Below, piece by piece: positions 1 through 8,318 of a stretch of DNA of 64,000 nucleotides. The first letter of the stretch is position 1. The number at the start of each line of letters is the position of its first letter. Below the pieces are notes generated by a model. That model had not been told where the DNA came from. It saw nothing but the letters and a program-made list of their open reading frames with translations, and made no database searches. Made by a program: the position numbers and the translations under genes. This DNA is from Lawsonibacter sp900766145 (GTDB lineage Bacteria > Bacillota > Clostridia > Oscillospirales > Oscillospiraceae): the NCBI RefSeq assembly GCF_030372275.1, contig NZ_JAUDDJ010000001.1; one strand, given 5' to 3'.

Positions 1-1
1 C

Positions 2-757
2 ATGCACCAGGGCATCAACACCGGCTCTGTGTTTGGTCATATCTTTGACTTTACCGGCCTGCCCGTGGTGGCCCGCATTCTCCTGGCTCTGGTGGTTTGT
101 ATCGTGCTGTGCACCATCTTCACCACCATCGCCGGCTTCTTCACCGCTAAGTTCAAGATGCACCCCTTCATCTCCACCATGGCCAACATGCTGGTCATCT
201 TTGGTCTGGTCACCTACTCCACCAAGGGTGTCTCCTTCGGCGCCATTGATCCCAGCATCCCCAGCATGATCATCCCCCGCATCGGCAAGTTCCCCACCAT
301 CATTCTGTGGGCTGTGGCTGCCATCATCATTGTGTGGTTCATCTGGAACAAGACCACCTTCGGTAAGAACCTGTACGCCGTGGGCGGCAACCCCGAGGCC
401 GCTTCCGTGTCCGGTATCTCCGTGTTCCTGGTCACCGTGGGTGCCTTCGTGATGGCTGGTATCCTGTATGGCTTCGGCTCCTGGCTGGAGTGTATCCGCA
501 TGGTGGGTTCCGGCTCCGCCGCTTACGGCCAGGGCTGGGAAATGGACGCCATCGCTGCCTGCGTGGTGGGCGGCATCTCCTTCACCGGCGGTATCGGTAA
601 GATCTCCGGCGTGGTCGTGGGCGTGTTCATCTTCACCGCTCTGACCTACTCCCTGACCATTCTGGGTATCGACACCAACCTGCAGTTCGTCTTCTCCGGC
701 ATCATCATTCTGGTGGCCGTGACTCTGGACTGCTTGAAGTACGTGCAGAAGAAGTAA
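2..757 (+). CDS. mglC: Sugar ABC transporter permease, MglC-like (5' end outside window)
   Basis: This is the C-terminal 251 residues of an inner-membrane permease of the ribose/galactose type (BPD_transp_2 family). The reading frame is open from the first bases and the family is usually about 330 residues, so the start lies upstream of the window; the Met codon at 2 is probably internal. Several long hydrophobic segments are visible, with the typical loop GKNLYAVGGNPEAASVSGI around residues 121-140 and a Gly-rich VVGGISFTGGIGKISGV stretch near residue 190. The family pairs with a periplasmic-type binding lipoprotein and a double ATPase, which would lie upstream. It is followed by a strong terminator, so it is the last gene of its operon. 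The substrate (galactose/methyl-galactoside) is inferred from family resemblance only. Confidence 0.85.
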   Translation: MHQGINTGSVFGHIFDFTGLPVVARILLALVVCIVLCTIFTTIAGFFTAKFKMHPFISTMANMLVIFGLVTYSTKGVSFGAIDPSIPSMIIPRIGKFPTIILWAVAAIIIVWFIWNKTTFGKNLYAVGGNPEAASVSGISVFLVTVGAFVMAGILYGFGSWLECIRMVGSGSAAYGQGWEMDAIAACVVGGISFTGGIGKISGVVVGVFIFTALTYSLTILGIDTNLQFVFSGIIILVAVTLDCLKYVQKK

Positions 758-779
758 TTCTTCCTCACAAAACCAATCA

Positions 780-819
780 GGACGGCCTGAGACCAAGTCT
801 CAGGCCGTCCTTTTTCTTT
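780..819 (+). terminator. Intrinsic terminator after the sugar permease
   Basis: A 14-bp perfect stem (arms 780-793 and 797-810) with a 3-nt loop is followed by a T-rich tract, 22 bases after the permease stop codon. Confidence 0.93.
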
Positions 820-912
820 CCACTTAAAGGAAGCTTCCTTTCTGATTTCTATTCCCTGCCGCCAGGAAATCTGCTATACTGTAAGCAACACGCTCATCGA
901 GGTGAACACACT

Positions 913-1713
913 ATGATCGTCTATTTCAGCGGCACCGGAAACAGCCGCTACTGCGCCAAAATGCTGGCCGATAAACTGGAGGATGAACTTCTGGATACCT
1001 TTCACTTTATCCGGGACGGCATCGCGCTGGAGCTGACCTCCACCAAACCCTGGATTTTTGTGTCTCCCACCTATAGCTGGCGGATTCCTAAAGTATTTGA
1101 GGCAGCTCTTCGCTCCGGTTTTTTCTCCGGCAGCCGGGATGCCTACTTTGTGATGACCTGCGCCGGAGACACCGGAAATGCCGGTCAGTACAACCAGGCT
1201 CTCTGTCAGGCCATTGGTCTGCGTTACCACGGCACCTTCTCTGTGGTGATGCCGGAAAACTACACCGCTATGTTCTCCATCCCCGACCCAGAGCTGTCCA
1301 AGAAGCTGGTAGACGCCTCTCGCTTTGCCCTGGGCAAGGCCATCCTCTCTATCCGGGCAGGCGAGGACTTTCCTGACCAGAAACCGGGGGTATCGGGCCG
1401 TCTGAAATCCGGGATCGTCAACACCTTCTTCTACCGCTTCTGTGTCAAATCGTCTCCGTTTTTCGTATCGGACGCCTGTACCTCCTGCGGCAAATGCGAG
1501 CGAGGCTGTCCTCTTGGCTCTATTTCCATCGTGAAAGGCCGTCCCGTTTGGGGCAAGGAGTGCACCCACTGTATGGCCTGCATCAATGGCTGCCCCGTCC
1601 AGGCCATCGAATACGGCCGCGCCAGCCAGGGCAAACGCCGGTATCAGTGTCCGGAATACCGCCGCGGCCGCTTCCGCACCGATCACACCCCGCAAGAAGA
1701 CAGCACCCCATAA
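913..1713 (+). CDS. EFR1-family flavodoxin/ferredoxin fusion protein
   Basis: A 266-residue cytoplasmic redox protein. The N-terminal part (residues 1 to about 150) is flavodoxin-like, beginning with MIVYFSGTGNSRYCA, whose FSGTGNS matches the FMN phosphate-binding loop. The C-terminal part holds two 4Fe-4S ferredoxin motifs, CTSCGKCERGCP near residue 188 and CTHCMACINGCP near residue 217. This arrangement is that of the EFR1 ferredoxins of anaerobic Firmicutes, which probably shuttle low-potential electrons; the partner enzyme is unknown. It is monocistronic, between the permease terminator and a convergent exonuclease gene. A TATACT at about 876 could be its -10 box, without a clear -35. Confidence 0.88.
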   Translation: MIVYFSGTGNSRYCAKMLADKLEDELLDTFHFIRDGIALELTSTKPWIFVSPTYSWRIPKVFEAALRSGFFSGSRDAYFVMTCAGDTGNAGQYNQALCQAIGLRYHGTFSVVMPENYTAMFSIPDPELSKKLVDASRFALGKAILSIRAGEDFPDQKPGVSGRLKSGIVNTFFYRFCVKSSPFFVSDACTSCGKCERGCPLGSISIVKGRPVWGKECTHCMACINGCPVQAIEYGRASQGKRRYQCPEYRRGRFRTDHTPQEDSTP

Positions 1714-1746
1714 TTGATCCTCTACAGTTCTATTCCAGAACAGCCT

Positions 1747-2319
1747 TTATCTTCGTCTGGCCGGCTGAGCTGTGCGGATTTGAATGAGGTCATATGTACG
1801 GATAAAGGGGATCATATTCGCTCCCGAGCGCAGGTGGTGCAGCAGGATCTCCCCACAGGCCAGACTGTCGCTGCCTGCCCGGTGGTGGTCCAGCTCCAGC
1901 CCCAGGAAATCACACAGGGTGTTTAATTTATGATTGGACAGCTGGGGCAGCAGACGGCGGCTCATCTGACAGGTACAGGCATAGGGTACACTAGGCCGCC
2001 AGCGAATACCATAGTCCCGCAGGCACTTGGCCAGCACGGACATATCAAAGGGGGCATTGTGGGCCACCAGCAGCCCACTGCTGAAAAGAGGCTCCAGCTC
2101 CCGCCAAAGCTGTGGGAAGGTGGGCTTGTCCGCTACTATCTCCGGCGTGATCCCTGTGAGGGCCACGTTAAAAGAGGCAAACCAGGTCTCCGGGTTGACC
2201 AGGTAGTCATACTGCTCCACCACCTCTCCCCGCTCCACTACGGTGACACCGATGTCGCTCATGCGGTTGTTGGCGGAGTTGGGTGTCTCTACGTCAAAGG
2301 CAATATACCGTCCGGTCAT
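1747..2319 (-). CDS. 3'-5' exonuclease, DnaQ/PolC epsilon-like DEDD family
   Basis: A 190-residue DEDD exonuclease. The N terminus MTGRYIAFDVETPN carries the Exo I motif DxE. HNAPFDMSVL near residue 95 is Exo II, and HHRAGSDSLACG near residue 155 fits the Exo IIIepsilon HxAxxD motif. The open frame extends upstream to 2370, but Met at 2319 follows an AAGGAAAATT-type site and starts at the family's usual N terminus, so it is preferred. A stand-alone exonuclease of this size is usually a proofreading-like or repair nuclease rather than the PolC replicase. It lies just downstream of the NIF3/YqfO-like gene on the same strand (about 40 bases), so the two may be co-transcribed. Confidence 0.85.
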   Translation of the reverse strand: MTGRYIAFDVETPNSANNRMSDIGVTVVERGEVVEQYDYLVNPETWFASFNVALTGITPEIVADKPTFPQLWRELEPLFSSGLLVAHNAPFDMSVLAKCLRDYGIRWRPSVPYACTCQMSRRLLPQLSNHKLNTLCDFLGLELDHHRAGSDSLACGEILLHHLRSGANMIPFIRTYDLIQIRTAQPARRR

Positions 2320-2359
2320 AAATTTTCCTTCTTTCTCTGCCGCCCTCGGGCGGCATTTT

Positions 2360-2692
2360 TTATATTCCAACCTGATACAGAGGGATCACATTGATGACCG
2401 GCTCCTCATAGGGATGTACCTCTTTCACCGCCGCCAAGGTCTCCTTCAGCTTCTCCCGCAGACAGGTGACCTCTACCTTCAGCTCCGACTCCCTACTCAG
2501 TACATTCTCCTGACCAAGATAGGGCTGGCTTCCTGCCAAAGGCCGCCAGCAGCTGGTCACGGGGCTATACGACAGGCAGCTGTCGTAGCTGCCGATATGT
2601 CCTGCGTCCACCTCACGCAGGGCCCTCTGCAAAGCGGGCAAGTGACTTTCCGGAATAAAAATCTCCAGTTTACAGCAGGAAAACTCGGTCAT
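2360..2692 (-). CDS. Stand-alone YqfO/NIF3-type PII-like domain protein
   Basis: A 110-residue protein resembling the PII/CutA-like insert domain of YqfO/NIF3 proteins. It starts MTEFSCCKLEIFIPESHL and ends with a strand-helix-strand containing AVKEVHPYEEPVINVIPL. The HPYEEP motif is characteristic of this domain. Full NIF3 proteins are more than 250 residues with a dinuclear metal site; that part is absent here, so this is the free-standing form. The trimeric ferredoxin-like fold may bind a small ligand or metal, but no specific function can be assigned. It is followed by the exonuclease gene on the same strand. Confidence 0.75.
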   Translation of the reverse strand: MTEFSCCKLEIFIPESHLPALQRALREVDAGHIGSYDSCLSYSPVTSCWRPLAGSQPYLGQENVLSRESELKVEVTCLREKLKETLAAVKEVHPYEEPVINVIPLYQVGI

Positions 2693-2768
2693 GGCTGCTC
2701 CCCCTTCTCTCCAACACGACTGGGTACATGTGTCCCCTATTGTATCACACCTCCCGTTCTGTGAAAAG

Positions 2769-2807
2769 GCGGCCCGGATACAGAAGCTTTCTCTGTATCC
2801 GGGCCGC
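2769..2807 (-). terminator. Strong hairpin terminator, probably bidirectional
   Basis: A 16-bp GC-rich stem (arms 2769-2784 and 2792-2807) is followed by TTTT on the minus strand and by TTTTTT on the plus strand. It sits 11 bases after the stop of the minus-strand membrane gene. Confidence 0.88.
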
Positions 2808-2818
2808 TGTATTTTTTC

Positions 2819-3472
2819 TTATAAGTACCGCTGGGCAAAGACCGCCATGGGGCGGTTGACCTGCTTGGCCACTAGCCCCACACAGATAGCCGCCGCCACG
2901 GTGCCCTCCCGTACCCCTTCCAGCTGCTGCAAAAAGAGGAGGGATAAAGTACTGGCGATCAGCACCAACGTGACGTCAAAGCCCACTTTAGCGTTGGCAA
3001 ATTTCAGAGGAAACGCCTTGCACAGGGCCAACACCATTCCTTCGCCCGCCAGAGTGACCACGTTGGCGGTCACCTCAAAGCTAACCCCGACACCCACCAG
3101 CAGGATTCCTATCACACACAGCACCCACTGCATGGGATAGGATGTGGCAGACACGCCTTGAAGGACCCAGACGCTGAAATCGGTCAGCGCTCCGAAGATC
3201 AAAGCCACCGGCAGCTGCATGAGCTGGATGGGATCATAGCGGCGGCGCAGCAGTAAAATTTGCAGGCAAATGAGGGCCACATGCATAGCAATGGTGGCGG
3301 TGCCCACTGTAAGAGGTGTCAGCAGACTGATCACATAGGGCAGGCTGGAGATGGGCGAGGTACCCAATCCCGCTTTAATGGAAAAGGCCACTCCAAATGC
3401 CATAATGGTCAGCCCCACACACAAAAGCAGATACCGCTTGACCTGGCCCAAAACACCTGTTTTCATTTCCAT
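2819..3472 (-). CDS. YczE/YitT-like integral membrane protein
   Basis: A 217-residue polytopic membrane protein with about five to six hydrophobic segments. The first is LLLCVGLTIMAFGVAFSIKA (residues 15-34), followed by GLGTSPISSLPYVIS, a loop typical of the YczE/YyaS/YitT group (DUF6198-like). Members are conserved in Firmicutes; some are linked to lipopeptide regulation or transport, but the biochemical role is not established. It is divergently oriented from the tocopherol-cyclase-like gene and closed by its own terminator. The start at 3472 is preceded by an AAGGAAG-type ribosome site. Confidence 0.78.
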   Translation of the reverse strand: MEMKTGVLGQVKRYLLLCVGLTIMAFGVAFSIKAGLGTSPISSLPYVISLLTPLTVGTATIAMHVALICLQILLLRRRYDPIQLMQLPVALIFGALTDFSVWVLQGVSATSYPMQWVLCVIGILLVGVGVSFEVTANVVTLAGEGMVLALCKAFPLKFANAKVGFDVTLVLIASTLSLLFLQQLEGVREGTVAAAICVGLVAKQVNRPMAVFAQRYL

Positions 3473-3618
3473 GCTTCCTTTACTTTGACTCTGTGAAGGT
3501 CTCTCTACCCTTTCTTGAGCTTTCTAATAACAAGATTCATTATAGTCCTCCTTGTTTCGCTGTCAAGAATCCCGGAGCATCCCAAAGAATAGTTCGCCTC
3601 TGTCCGGGGACAATAAGA

Positions 3619-3655
3619 AGGAGCTCTTTCCTTCGATTGGAAGGAAAGAGCTCCT
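3619..3655. other. 15-bp perfect hairpin in the leader of the tocopherol-cyclase-like gene
   Basis: Arms 3619-3633 and 3641-3655 are perfectly complementary with a 7-nt loop. It lies in a divergent intergenic region, so it terminates neither gene. It ends about 10 bases before the ribosome-binding site (TGGAGGT) of the gene starting at 3678 and has no T-tract on the plus strand. It may influence translation initiation or mRNA stability. Confidence 0.6.
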
Positions 3656-3677
3656 ATTTACTTATGGAGGTCAATCC

Positions 3678-4529
3678 ATGGGAAATCATTTTCGCGGATG
3701 GTACTTCAAGTGCCAATCGCCTACCCAGACACTGGCCTTGATTCCCGCTGTTCACACCTGTCGTGGCTGCCAAACCAGTTCCATCCAGGTGGTCACAGAA
3801 AAGGAGCATTGGAACGTCCCCCTCTCCGGCAAGGGCTGCCTTGTCCGCTGGGTCCGTCCTCAGGCCAGTCTGGAAGAAAACCGATTTTCCCCTCAGGGCA
3901 TCGATCTTCATCTTCACTCTGACCACTGTCATGTGGAGGGACAGCTCCGCTTCGGGCCCCCCACGCCGCTGCCGCACGACATCATGGGGCCATTCCGTTT
4001 TGTCCCCTTTCTGGAGTGTCGGCACCGGGTTTTCAGCATGCGCCACCAGGTTACCGGTCAACTTCATATAAACGGGACGCCATATCGCTTCGACCACAAC
4101 CTGGGCTATATCGAGGGGGACCAGGGGCGCTCTTTCCCCCGCCGCTACCTCTGGACCCAGTGCCTGTTCCCCGACTGTTCCCTGATGATCTCCGCCGCAG
4201 ATATCCCCCTGGGGCCGGTTTCTTTCCCCGGTGTGATCGCCGCGCTGTCTTTTTCTAGTAAGGTTATTGTCCTTGCCACATACTGCGGCGCAAGAATTAT
4301 ATCGGTTCACAACGGAAAAATTACTGTAAAGCAAAACAACTTACTCCTTGCCGCGGAACTTTTATCCGATCAGGGCCGCCCTTTACGCGCTCCGCAGGGG
4401 GGCAGCATGTCCCAGACCATCCGGGAAAACGTCTCCTGCCATGCCCGATACTGCCTGTTCCAGCGCGGTGAGATCCTTTGGGCGGGAGAAAGCCGCCAGG
4501 CCTCCTTCGAATATGAGTACCCCAGCTAA
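3678..4529 (+). CDS. Tocopherol cyclase-family (PF14249-like) protein of unknown substrate
   Basis: A 283-residue protein starting MGNHFRGWYFKCQ; the GWYFK motif followed by TLALIPA is typical of bacterial members of the tocopherol cyclase superfamily. Near residue 135 it has SMRHQVTGQLHINGTPYRF, then GYIEGDQGRSFPRRYLWTQC, which matches the family's conserved Y-EGD-G-S-FP--Y-W-Q block. These bacterial proteins are two-barrel, lipocalin-like; they are not thought to make tocopherol, and their ligand is unknown. The start is set by TGGAGGT at 3665-3671. An upstream in-frame extension to 3552 has no family resemblance and overlaps the leader hairpin. Confidence 0.75.
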   Translation: MGNHFRGWYFKCQSPTQTLALIPAVHTCRGCQTSSIQVVTEKEHWNVPLSGKGCLVRWVRPQASLEENRFSPQGIDLHLHSDHCHVEGQLRFGPPTPLPHDIMGPFRFVPFLECRHRVFSMRHQVTGQLHINGTPYRFDHNLGYIEGDQGRSFPRRYLWTQCLFPDCSLMISAADIPLGPVSFPGVIAALSFSSKVIVLATYCGARIISVHNGKITVKQNNLLLAAELLSDQGRPLRAPQGGSMSQTIRENVSCHARYCLFQRGEILWAGESRQASFEYEYPS

Positions 4530-4532
4530 CCG

Positions 4533-5501
4533 TCACTCCAGCCGCACTTGGTAGCCCAATTTACGGAGCATCTCCAGATCCCGCTCCACCGTGATTCCCG
4601 CAGTGGTGAGCATATCTCCAGAGATGGCCGCATTGGCTCCGGAACAGAAGCACCGTGCCCCCTTATCCTCCAGCAGGCCCCGGCCCCCCGCCAGGCGGAT
4701 GTTGCCATCTGGAATGAGGAAGCGGAAGATGGCCACCACCCGGCGCAGTTCGTCCTCGGTCAGGACGGGATTGTGCTCATAGGGCGTACCGGGGATGGGA
4801 TTGAGCAGGTTGACCGGCACCGATTTTACCCCCAATTCCCGGGCGGTCAACACCATGTCGATGCGGTCCTCCATGGTCTCGCCCAGGCCGATGATTCCGC
4901 CGGAACAGACAGACAGTCCAGCTCGCCGGGCGGCTTTCATGGTCTCGATCTTCTCATCATACGTATGGGTAGTACACACCTGAGGGAAGTAGCGCCGGGA
5001 GGACTCCAGGTTGCAGTGGACTCGGGAAGCTCCCGCCTCCTTCAGCTTTCGGAAGGCCTCCTCCTCCAGCAGTCCGAAGGAGACACACACCTCAATGCCC
5101 ACCTGCTCCCGGATGGCCCGGATGCTCTCACAGACCTGATCTACCTCCCGGTCGGACAGCTTGCGGCCGGAGGTAACAATGGAATAGCGCAGTACCCCCT
5201 GGCGCTTGTTCTCCGCCGCCCCTTTCACCAATTCCTCCGTGGAGAGAAGCGGATAGCTCTCCTCCAGACTGGTCTGGTAGTGGGCGCTCTGGGCGCAGTA
5301 CTTACAGTCCTCCGAGCACTTGCCGCACTTGCCGTTGACAATGGTACACATGTCAAAGCGGTCGCCGCAGAAGTGCTCCCGCAGCTGGTCGGCCGCCTGG
5401 CTCAGCGCCTCCAGGGGCGCATCCATTAACTCCAGCGCCTCCTCCCGGGTCACTTCTCCTCCGCCCAGTACTTTATTTTTTAGCTGTTCCACAAAATTCA
5501 T
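4533..5501 (-). CDS. bioB: Biotin synthase
   Basis: A 322-residue radical SAM enzyme that inserts sulfur into dethiobiotin to make biotin. The radical SAM cluster motif CSEDCKYCAQS is near residue 64, and GIIGLGETMEDR near residue 195 and VPVNLLNPIPGTP near residue 228 are BioB signatures. Length is normal for the family. No other biotin gene adjoins it, so the organism may finish biotin from an imported or separately encoded precursor. Upstream is a BirA-type inverted repeat overlapping its promoter region, indicating repression by biotin-loaded BirA. It converges with the tocopherol-cyclase-like gene, with only a few bases between the two stops. Confidence 0.97.
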   Translation of the reverse strand: MNFVEQLKNKVLGGGEVTREEALELMDAPLEALSQAADQLREHFCGDRFDMCTIVNGKCGKCSEDCKYCAQSAHYQTSLEESYPLLSTEELVKGAAENKRQGVLRYSIVTSGRKLSDREVDQVCESIRAIREQVGIEVCVSFGLLEEEAFRKLKEAGASRVHCNLESSRRYFPQVCTTHTYDEKIETMKAARRAGLSVCSGGIIGLGETMEDRIDMVLTARELGVKSVPVNLLNPIPGTPYEHNPVLTEDELRRVVAIFRFLIPDGNIRLAGGRGLLEDKGARCFCSGANAAISGDMLTTAGITVERDLEMLRKLGYQVRLE

Positions 5502-5518
5502 AGTTTTGCCTCTCCTGT

Positions 5519-5548
5519 ATGTAAACTTATTTTTAATTTAGTTTACAT
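5519..5548 (-). promoter_or_regulatory. BirA-type biotin operator upstream of bioB
   Basis: ATGTAAAC and GTTTACAT form a perfect 8-bp inverted repeat separated by 14 AT-rich bases. The spacing and half-sites agree with BirA operators (TTGTnAAC-N14-16-GTTnACAA type). It begins 18 bases upstream of the bioB start, where bound BirA would block transcription. Confidence 0.85.
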
Positions 5549-5688
5549 TCAAGTGTAATCTCTTTTCGTTTGATTGTCAACCAATATTCTATCTTGGTTT
5601 TTATTTCTGTCTCTCACGAATATCGGGGCTTTGCTGCTTTCACTTTGTTTTTTATACAATTTTTAAGAAAAGAAAGACTTGTTTGCCC

Positions 5689-5717
5689 TTGTTTCTTCCC
5701 TTTCTCCGTGTTATACT
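5689..5717 (+). promoter_or_regulatory. Probable sigma-A promoter of uppP
   Basis: TTGTTT (5689-5694), a 17-nt spacer and TATACT (5712-5717), about 70 bases before the uppP start. Confidence 0.55.
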
Positions 5718-5785
5718 TTCCACTCGGTGAAATGTGTTCCTGACAGACACAACAAGAACAACGCAGATCGGAAAGGAATTTTGCC

Positions 5786-6637
5786 ATGTTAATTGTGGAA
5801 CTGCTGAAATCCTTCTTCCTTGGCGTGGTGGAGGGCATCACGGAATGGCTGCCCATCAGCTCCACCGGCCATCTTATCCTGGTGGATGAGTTTATCAAGC
5901 TGAAGGTCTCCACCGAGTTTATGGATATGTACCGCTACGTGATCCAGCTGGGCGCCATTCTGGCGGTGCTGGTGCTGTTTTTCCATAAGCTCAATCCCTT
6001 CTCTCCCCGGAAAACCTCCCTCCAGAAGCGGCAGACCTGGAATCTGTGGGCCCTGGTGGTGCTGGCCTGTATTCCCTCCGCCGCCATCGGACTCCCCCTC
6101 AACGACTGGATGGATGAACACCTGATGACCCCCTGGGTGGTAGCCGCCGCCCTGATCGTCTACGGCGTGGGCTTCCTCATCATTGAGGACCGCCGCCGCA
6201 CCCCTGCTATCCGCCGTACCAGCGACCTCACCTGGCAGATCGCCCTGTACATCGGCCTGTTCCAGGCTCTGTCCATCATCCCCGGCACCTCCCGCTCCGG
6301 CGCCACCATCCTGGGCGCCATCATCCTGGGCTGTGCCCGCCCGGTAGCCGCTGAGTTCTCCTTCTTCCTGGCCATCCCCACCATGGTAGGTGTGAGTGTT
6401 TTGAAGCTGGGCAAGTTCTTCGCCGAGAAGATCGTCGCGGGCGAAGCCCTCTTCACCGGCCCGGAGGCCGCCATTCTGGCGGTGGGCTTCATCGTCTCCT
6501 TTGTGGTCTCCCTGCTGTGCATCCGCTTCCTCATGGACTTTGTCAAGAAGCACGACTTCAAGCCCTTCGGCTGGTACCGCATCGTCCTGGGTATTCTGGT
6601 CCTGCTGTTCTTCGGCATCCGGGCCCTGATGGCGTAA
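5786..6637 (+). CDS. uppP: Undecaprenyl-diphosphatase (BacA family)
   Basis: A 283-residue polytopic membrane enzyme that dephosphorylates undecaprenyl pyrophosphate, recycling the lipid carrier for peptidoglycan and surface glycans; overproduction gives bacitracin resistance in known cases. The N-terminal GVVEGITEWLPISSTGHL (residues 13-30) is the conserved Glu-rich/(Q)E motif region. IIPGTSRSGATI near residue 166 is the second signature, PGxSRSGAT. The start at 5786 follows GGAAAGGAA. It is monocistronic, with its own promoter and a terminator shared with convergent pyrG. Confidence 0.96.
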   Translation: MLIVELLKSFFLGVVEGITEWLPISSTGHLILVDEFIKLKVSTEFMDMYRYVIQLGAILAVLVLFFHKLNPFSPRKTSLQKRQTWNLWALVVLACIPSAAIGLPLNDWMDEHLMTPWVVAAALIVYGVGFLIIEDRRRTPAIRRTSDLTWQIALYIGLFQALSIIPGTSRSGATILGAIILGCARPVAAEFSFFLAIPTMVGVSVLKLGKFFAEKIVAGEALFTGPEAAILAVGFIVSFVVSLLCIRFLMDFVKKHDFKPFGWYRIVLGILVLLFFGIRALMA

Positions 6638-6652
6638 CATCCCGTTTCATAA

Positions 6653-6685
6653 AAAATGTCCGCTCCCAGTGGGAGCGGACATTTT
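6653..6685. terminator. Bidirectional terminator between convergent uppP and pyrG
   Basis: A perfect 15-bp stem (AAAATGTCCGCTCCC paired with its complement) with a 3-nt loop. A/T runs on both sides give a U-tract in either direction. Confidence 0.93.
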
Positions 6686-6689
6686 CTGC

Positions 6690-8300
6690 TTATTCTGCGG
6701 TTCCTTGTTGCTTTCCGGCTGCTGCCACAAAGCCCCGGAACAGGGGATGGGGCCGGTTGGGGCGGCTCTTGAACTCGGGGTGGAACTGGACTCCCACAAA
6801 GAAGGGGTGACCGGTGATCTCCACCGCCTCTACCAGCCGACCGTCGGGAGACTGACCGCTGAGTCTCAGTCCGGCCATCTCCAACTGGGCCCGGTACTGG
6901 TTGTTGAACTCATAGCGGTGGCGGTGGCGCTCGTAGATAAGAGGCTGCTCATAGCACTGGTACAGACGGCTGTCCGACTGTACCCGGCAGGGGTAGCTGC
7001 CCAGGCGCAGGGTACCGCCCTTGTCGATCTCATCGTTCTGCCCAGGCATAAAGTCGATGACCTTTTGGGGGCAGTCCGGGTCAAACTCTCCGGAATTGGC
7101 CTGGGACAGCCCGGCGGCATGGCGGGCAAACTCCATTACCGCGATCTGCATGCCCAGGCAGATGCCCAGGTATGGAATCTGCTTCTCCCGGGCATATTGG
7201 GCCGCCAGCACCATGCCCTCGATGCCCCGGCTGCCAAAGCCGCCGGGCACCAAAATACCGTTCAGTCCGGCCAGCTGGGACGATACGGTCTCCTCCGTCA
7301 GCCCCTCCGAGTCGATCCACCGGATCTCCACCCGGGTATCCAGGGCGTAACCCGCGTGGCGCAGGGCCTCAGCCACCGACAGATAGGCATCGTGAAGCTG
7401 GACATACTTGCCCACCAGACCGACGGTGACACTGCGGCTTTGGCTTCGGATGCGCTCCACCATCTCCCGCCACTCCCGCAGGTCGGGGGGCGGAGTCTTC
7501 AGCCCCAACTCCCGGCACACCACGCTGGAGAAATTGGCGGCCTCCAGCATGAGCGGAGCCTCGTACAGGCTGGGCAAAGTTACATTTTCGATGACGCAGT
7601 CGGGGCGAACCCCGCAGAAGCCCGCAATTTTTTCAAAGACACTCCGGTCCGTGATCGGCTCATCGCAGCGCAGGACAATAATATCCGGAGAGATACCAAA
7701 GCCCTGCAGTTCCTTTACCGAGTGCTGAGTGGGCTTGGACTTGTGCTCTCCGGAGGCCCGCAGGTAGGGCACCAGGGTGACGTGGATATACAGGGCGTTG
7801 CCCCGGCCTGCCTCCCGGCCCACCTGACGGATGGCCTCCAGGAAGGGCTGGCTCTCCATGTCACCGGTGGTACCGCCGATCTCCGTGATAACCACGTCGG
7901 CCCCGGTCTTCTCTCCCACCGAGTAGATAAAGCGCTTGATCTCGTCGGTGATGTGGGGGATGGTCTGTACCGTCTTGCCCAGATATTCCCCCCGGCGCTC
8001 CTTGGCGATTACATTGGCATATACCTTTCCGGTGGTAAGGTTGGAAAACTGGTTCAGATCCTCGTCAATAAAGCGCTCGTAGTGCCCCAGGTCCAGGTCG
8101 GTCTCCGCCCCGTCCTCGGTGACAAACACCTCGCCGTGCTGGTAGGGACTCATGGTCCCCGGGTCCACGTTGATATAGGGGTCCAGCTTCTGGGCGGCCA
8201 CCTTCAGCCCCCGGGCCTTCAGCAGACGGCCCAGAGAGGCCGCGGTAATGCCCTTACCCAGTCCGGACACCACGCCGCCGGTCACAAAAATATACTTCAT
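6690..8300 (-). CDS. pyrG: CTP synthase
   Basis: A 536-residue enzyme that converts UTP to CTP using glutamine. The N-terminal synthetase domain begins MKYIFVTGGVVSGLGKGI, containing the ATP-binding GxGKG loop, and has SPYQHGEVFVTEDGAETDLD near residue 52. The C-terminal class I glutamine amidotransferase domain has the nucleophile motif GICLGMQ near residue 380 and ends with the His-Glu pair in VQFHPEF. Length is normal. It is the last gene of the minus-strand run glnN-asnB-purF-pyrG, 18 bases after purF, and closes with the bidirectional terminator. Confidence 0.98.
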   Translation of the reverse strand: MKYIFVTGGVVSGLGKGITAASLGRLLKARGLKVAAQKLDPYINVDPGTMSPYQHGEVFVTEDGAETDLDLGHYERFIDEDLNQFSNLTTGKVYANVIAKERRGEYLGKTVQTIPHITDEIKRFIYSVGEKTGADVVITEIGGTTGDMESQPFLEAIRQVGREAGRGNALYIHVTLVPYLRASGEHKSKPTQHSVKELQGFGISPDIIVLRCDEPITDRSVFEKIAGFCGVRPDCVIENVTLPSLYEAPLMLEAANFSSVVCRELGLKTPPPDLREWREMVERIRSQSRSVTVGLVGKYVQLHDAYLSVAEALRHAGYALDTRVEIRWIDSEGLTEETVSSQLAGLNGILVPGGFGSRGIEGMVLAAQYAREKQIPYLGICLGMQIAVMEFARHAAGLSQANSGEFDPDCPQKVIDFMPGQNDEIDKGGTLRLGSYPCRVQSDSRLYQCYEQPLIYERHRHRYEFNNQYRAQLEMAGLRLSGQSPDGRLVEAVEITGHPFFVGVQFHPEFKSRPNRPHPLFRGFVAAAGKQQGTAE

Positions 8301-8318
8301 ATGATAGCCTCCATGCTC

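Noticed and set aside
874..1695. A 273-residue minus-strand open frame
   Set aside because: Antisense to the EFR1 ferredoxin, which has two intact 4Fe-4S motifs.
5549..5785. Riboswitch or T-box upstream of uppP
   Set aside because: The region is AT-rich with a small AACCAA/TTGGTT stem only; no conserved riboswitch core or T-box sequence was recognisable.
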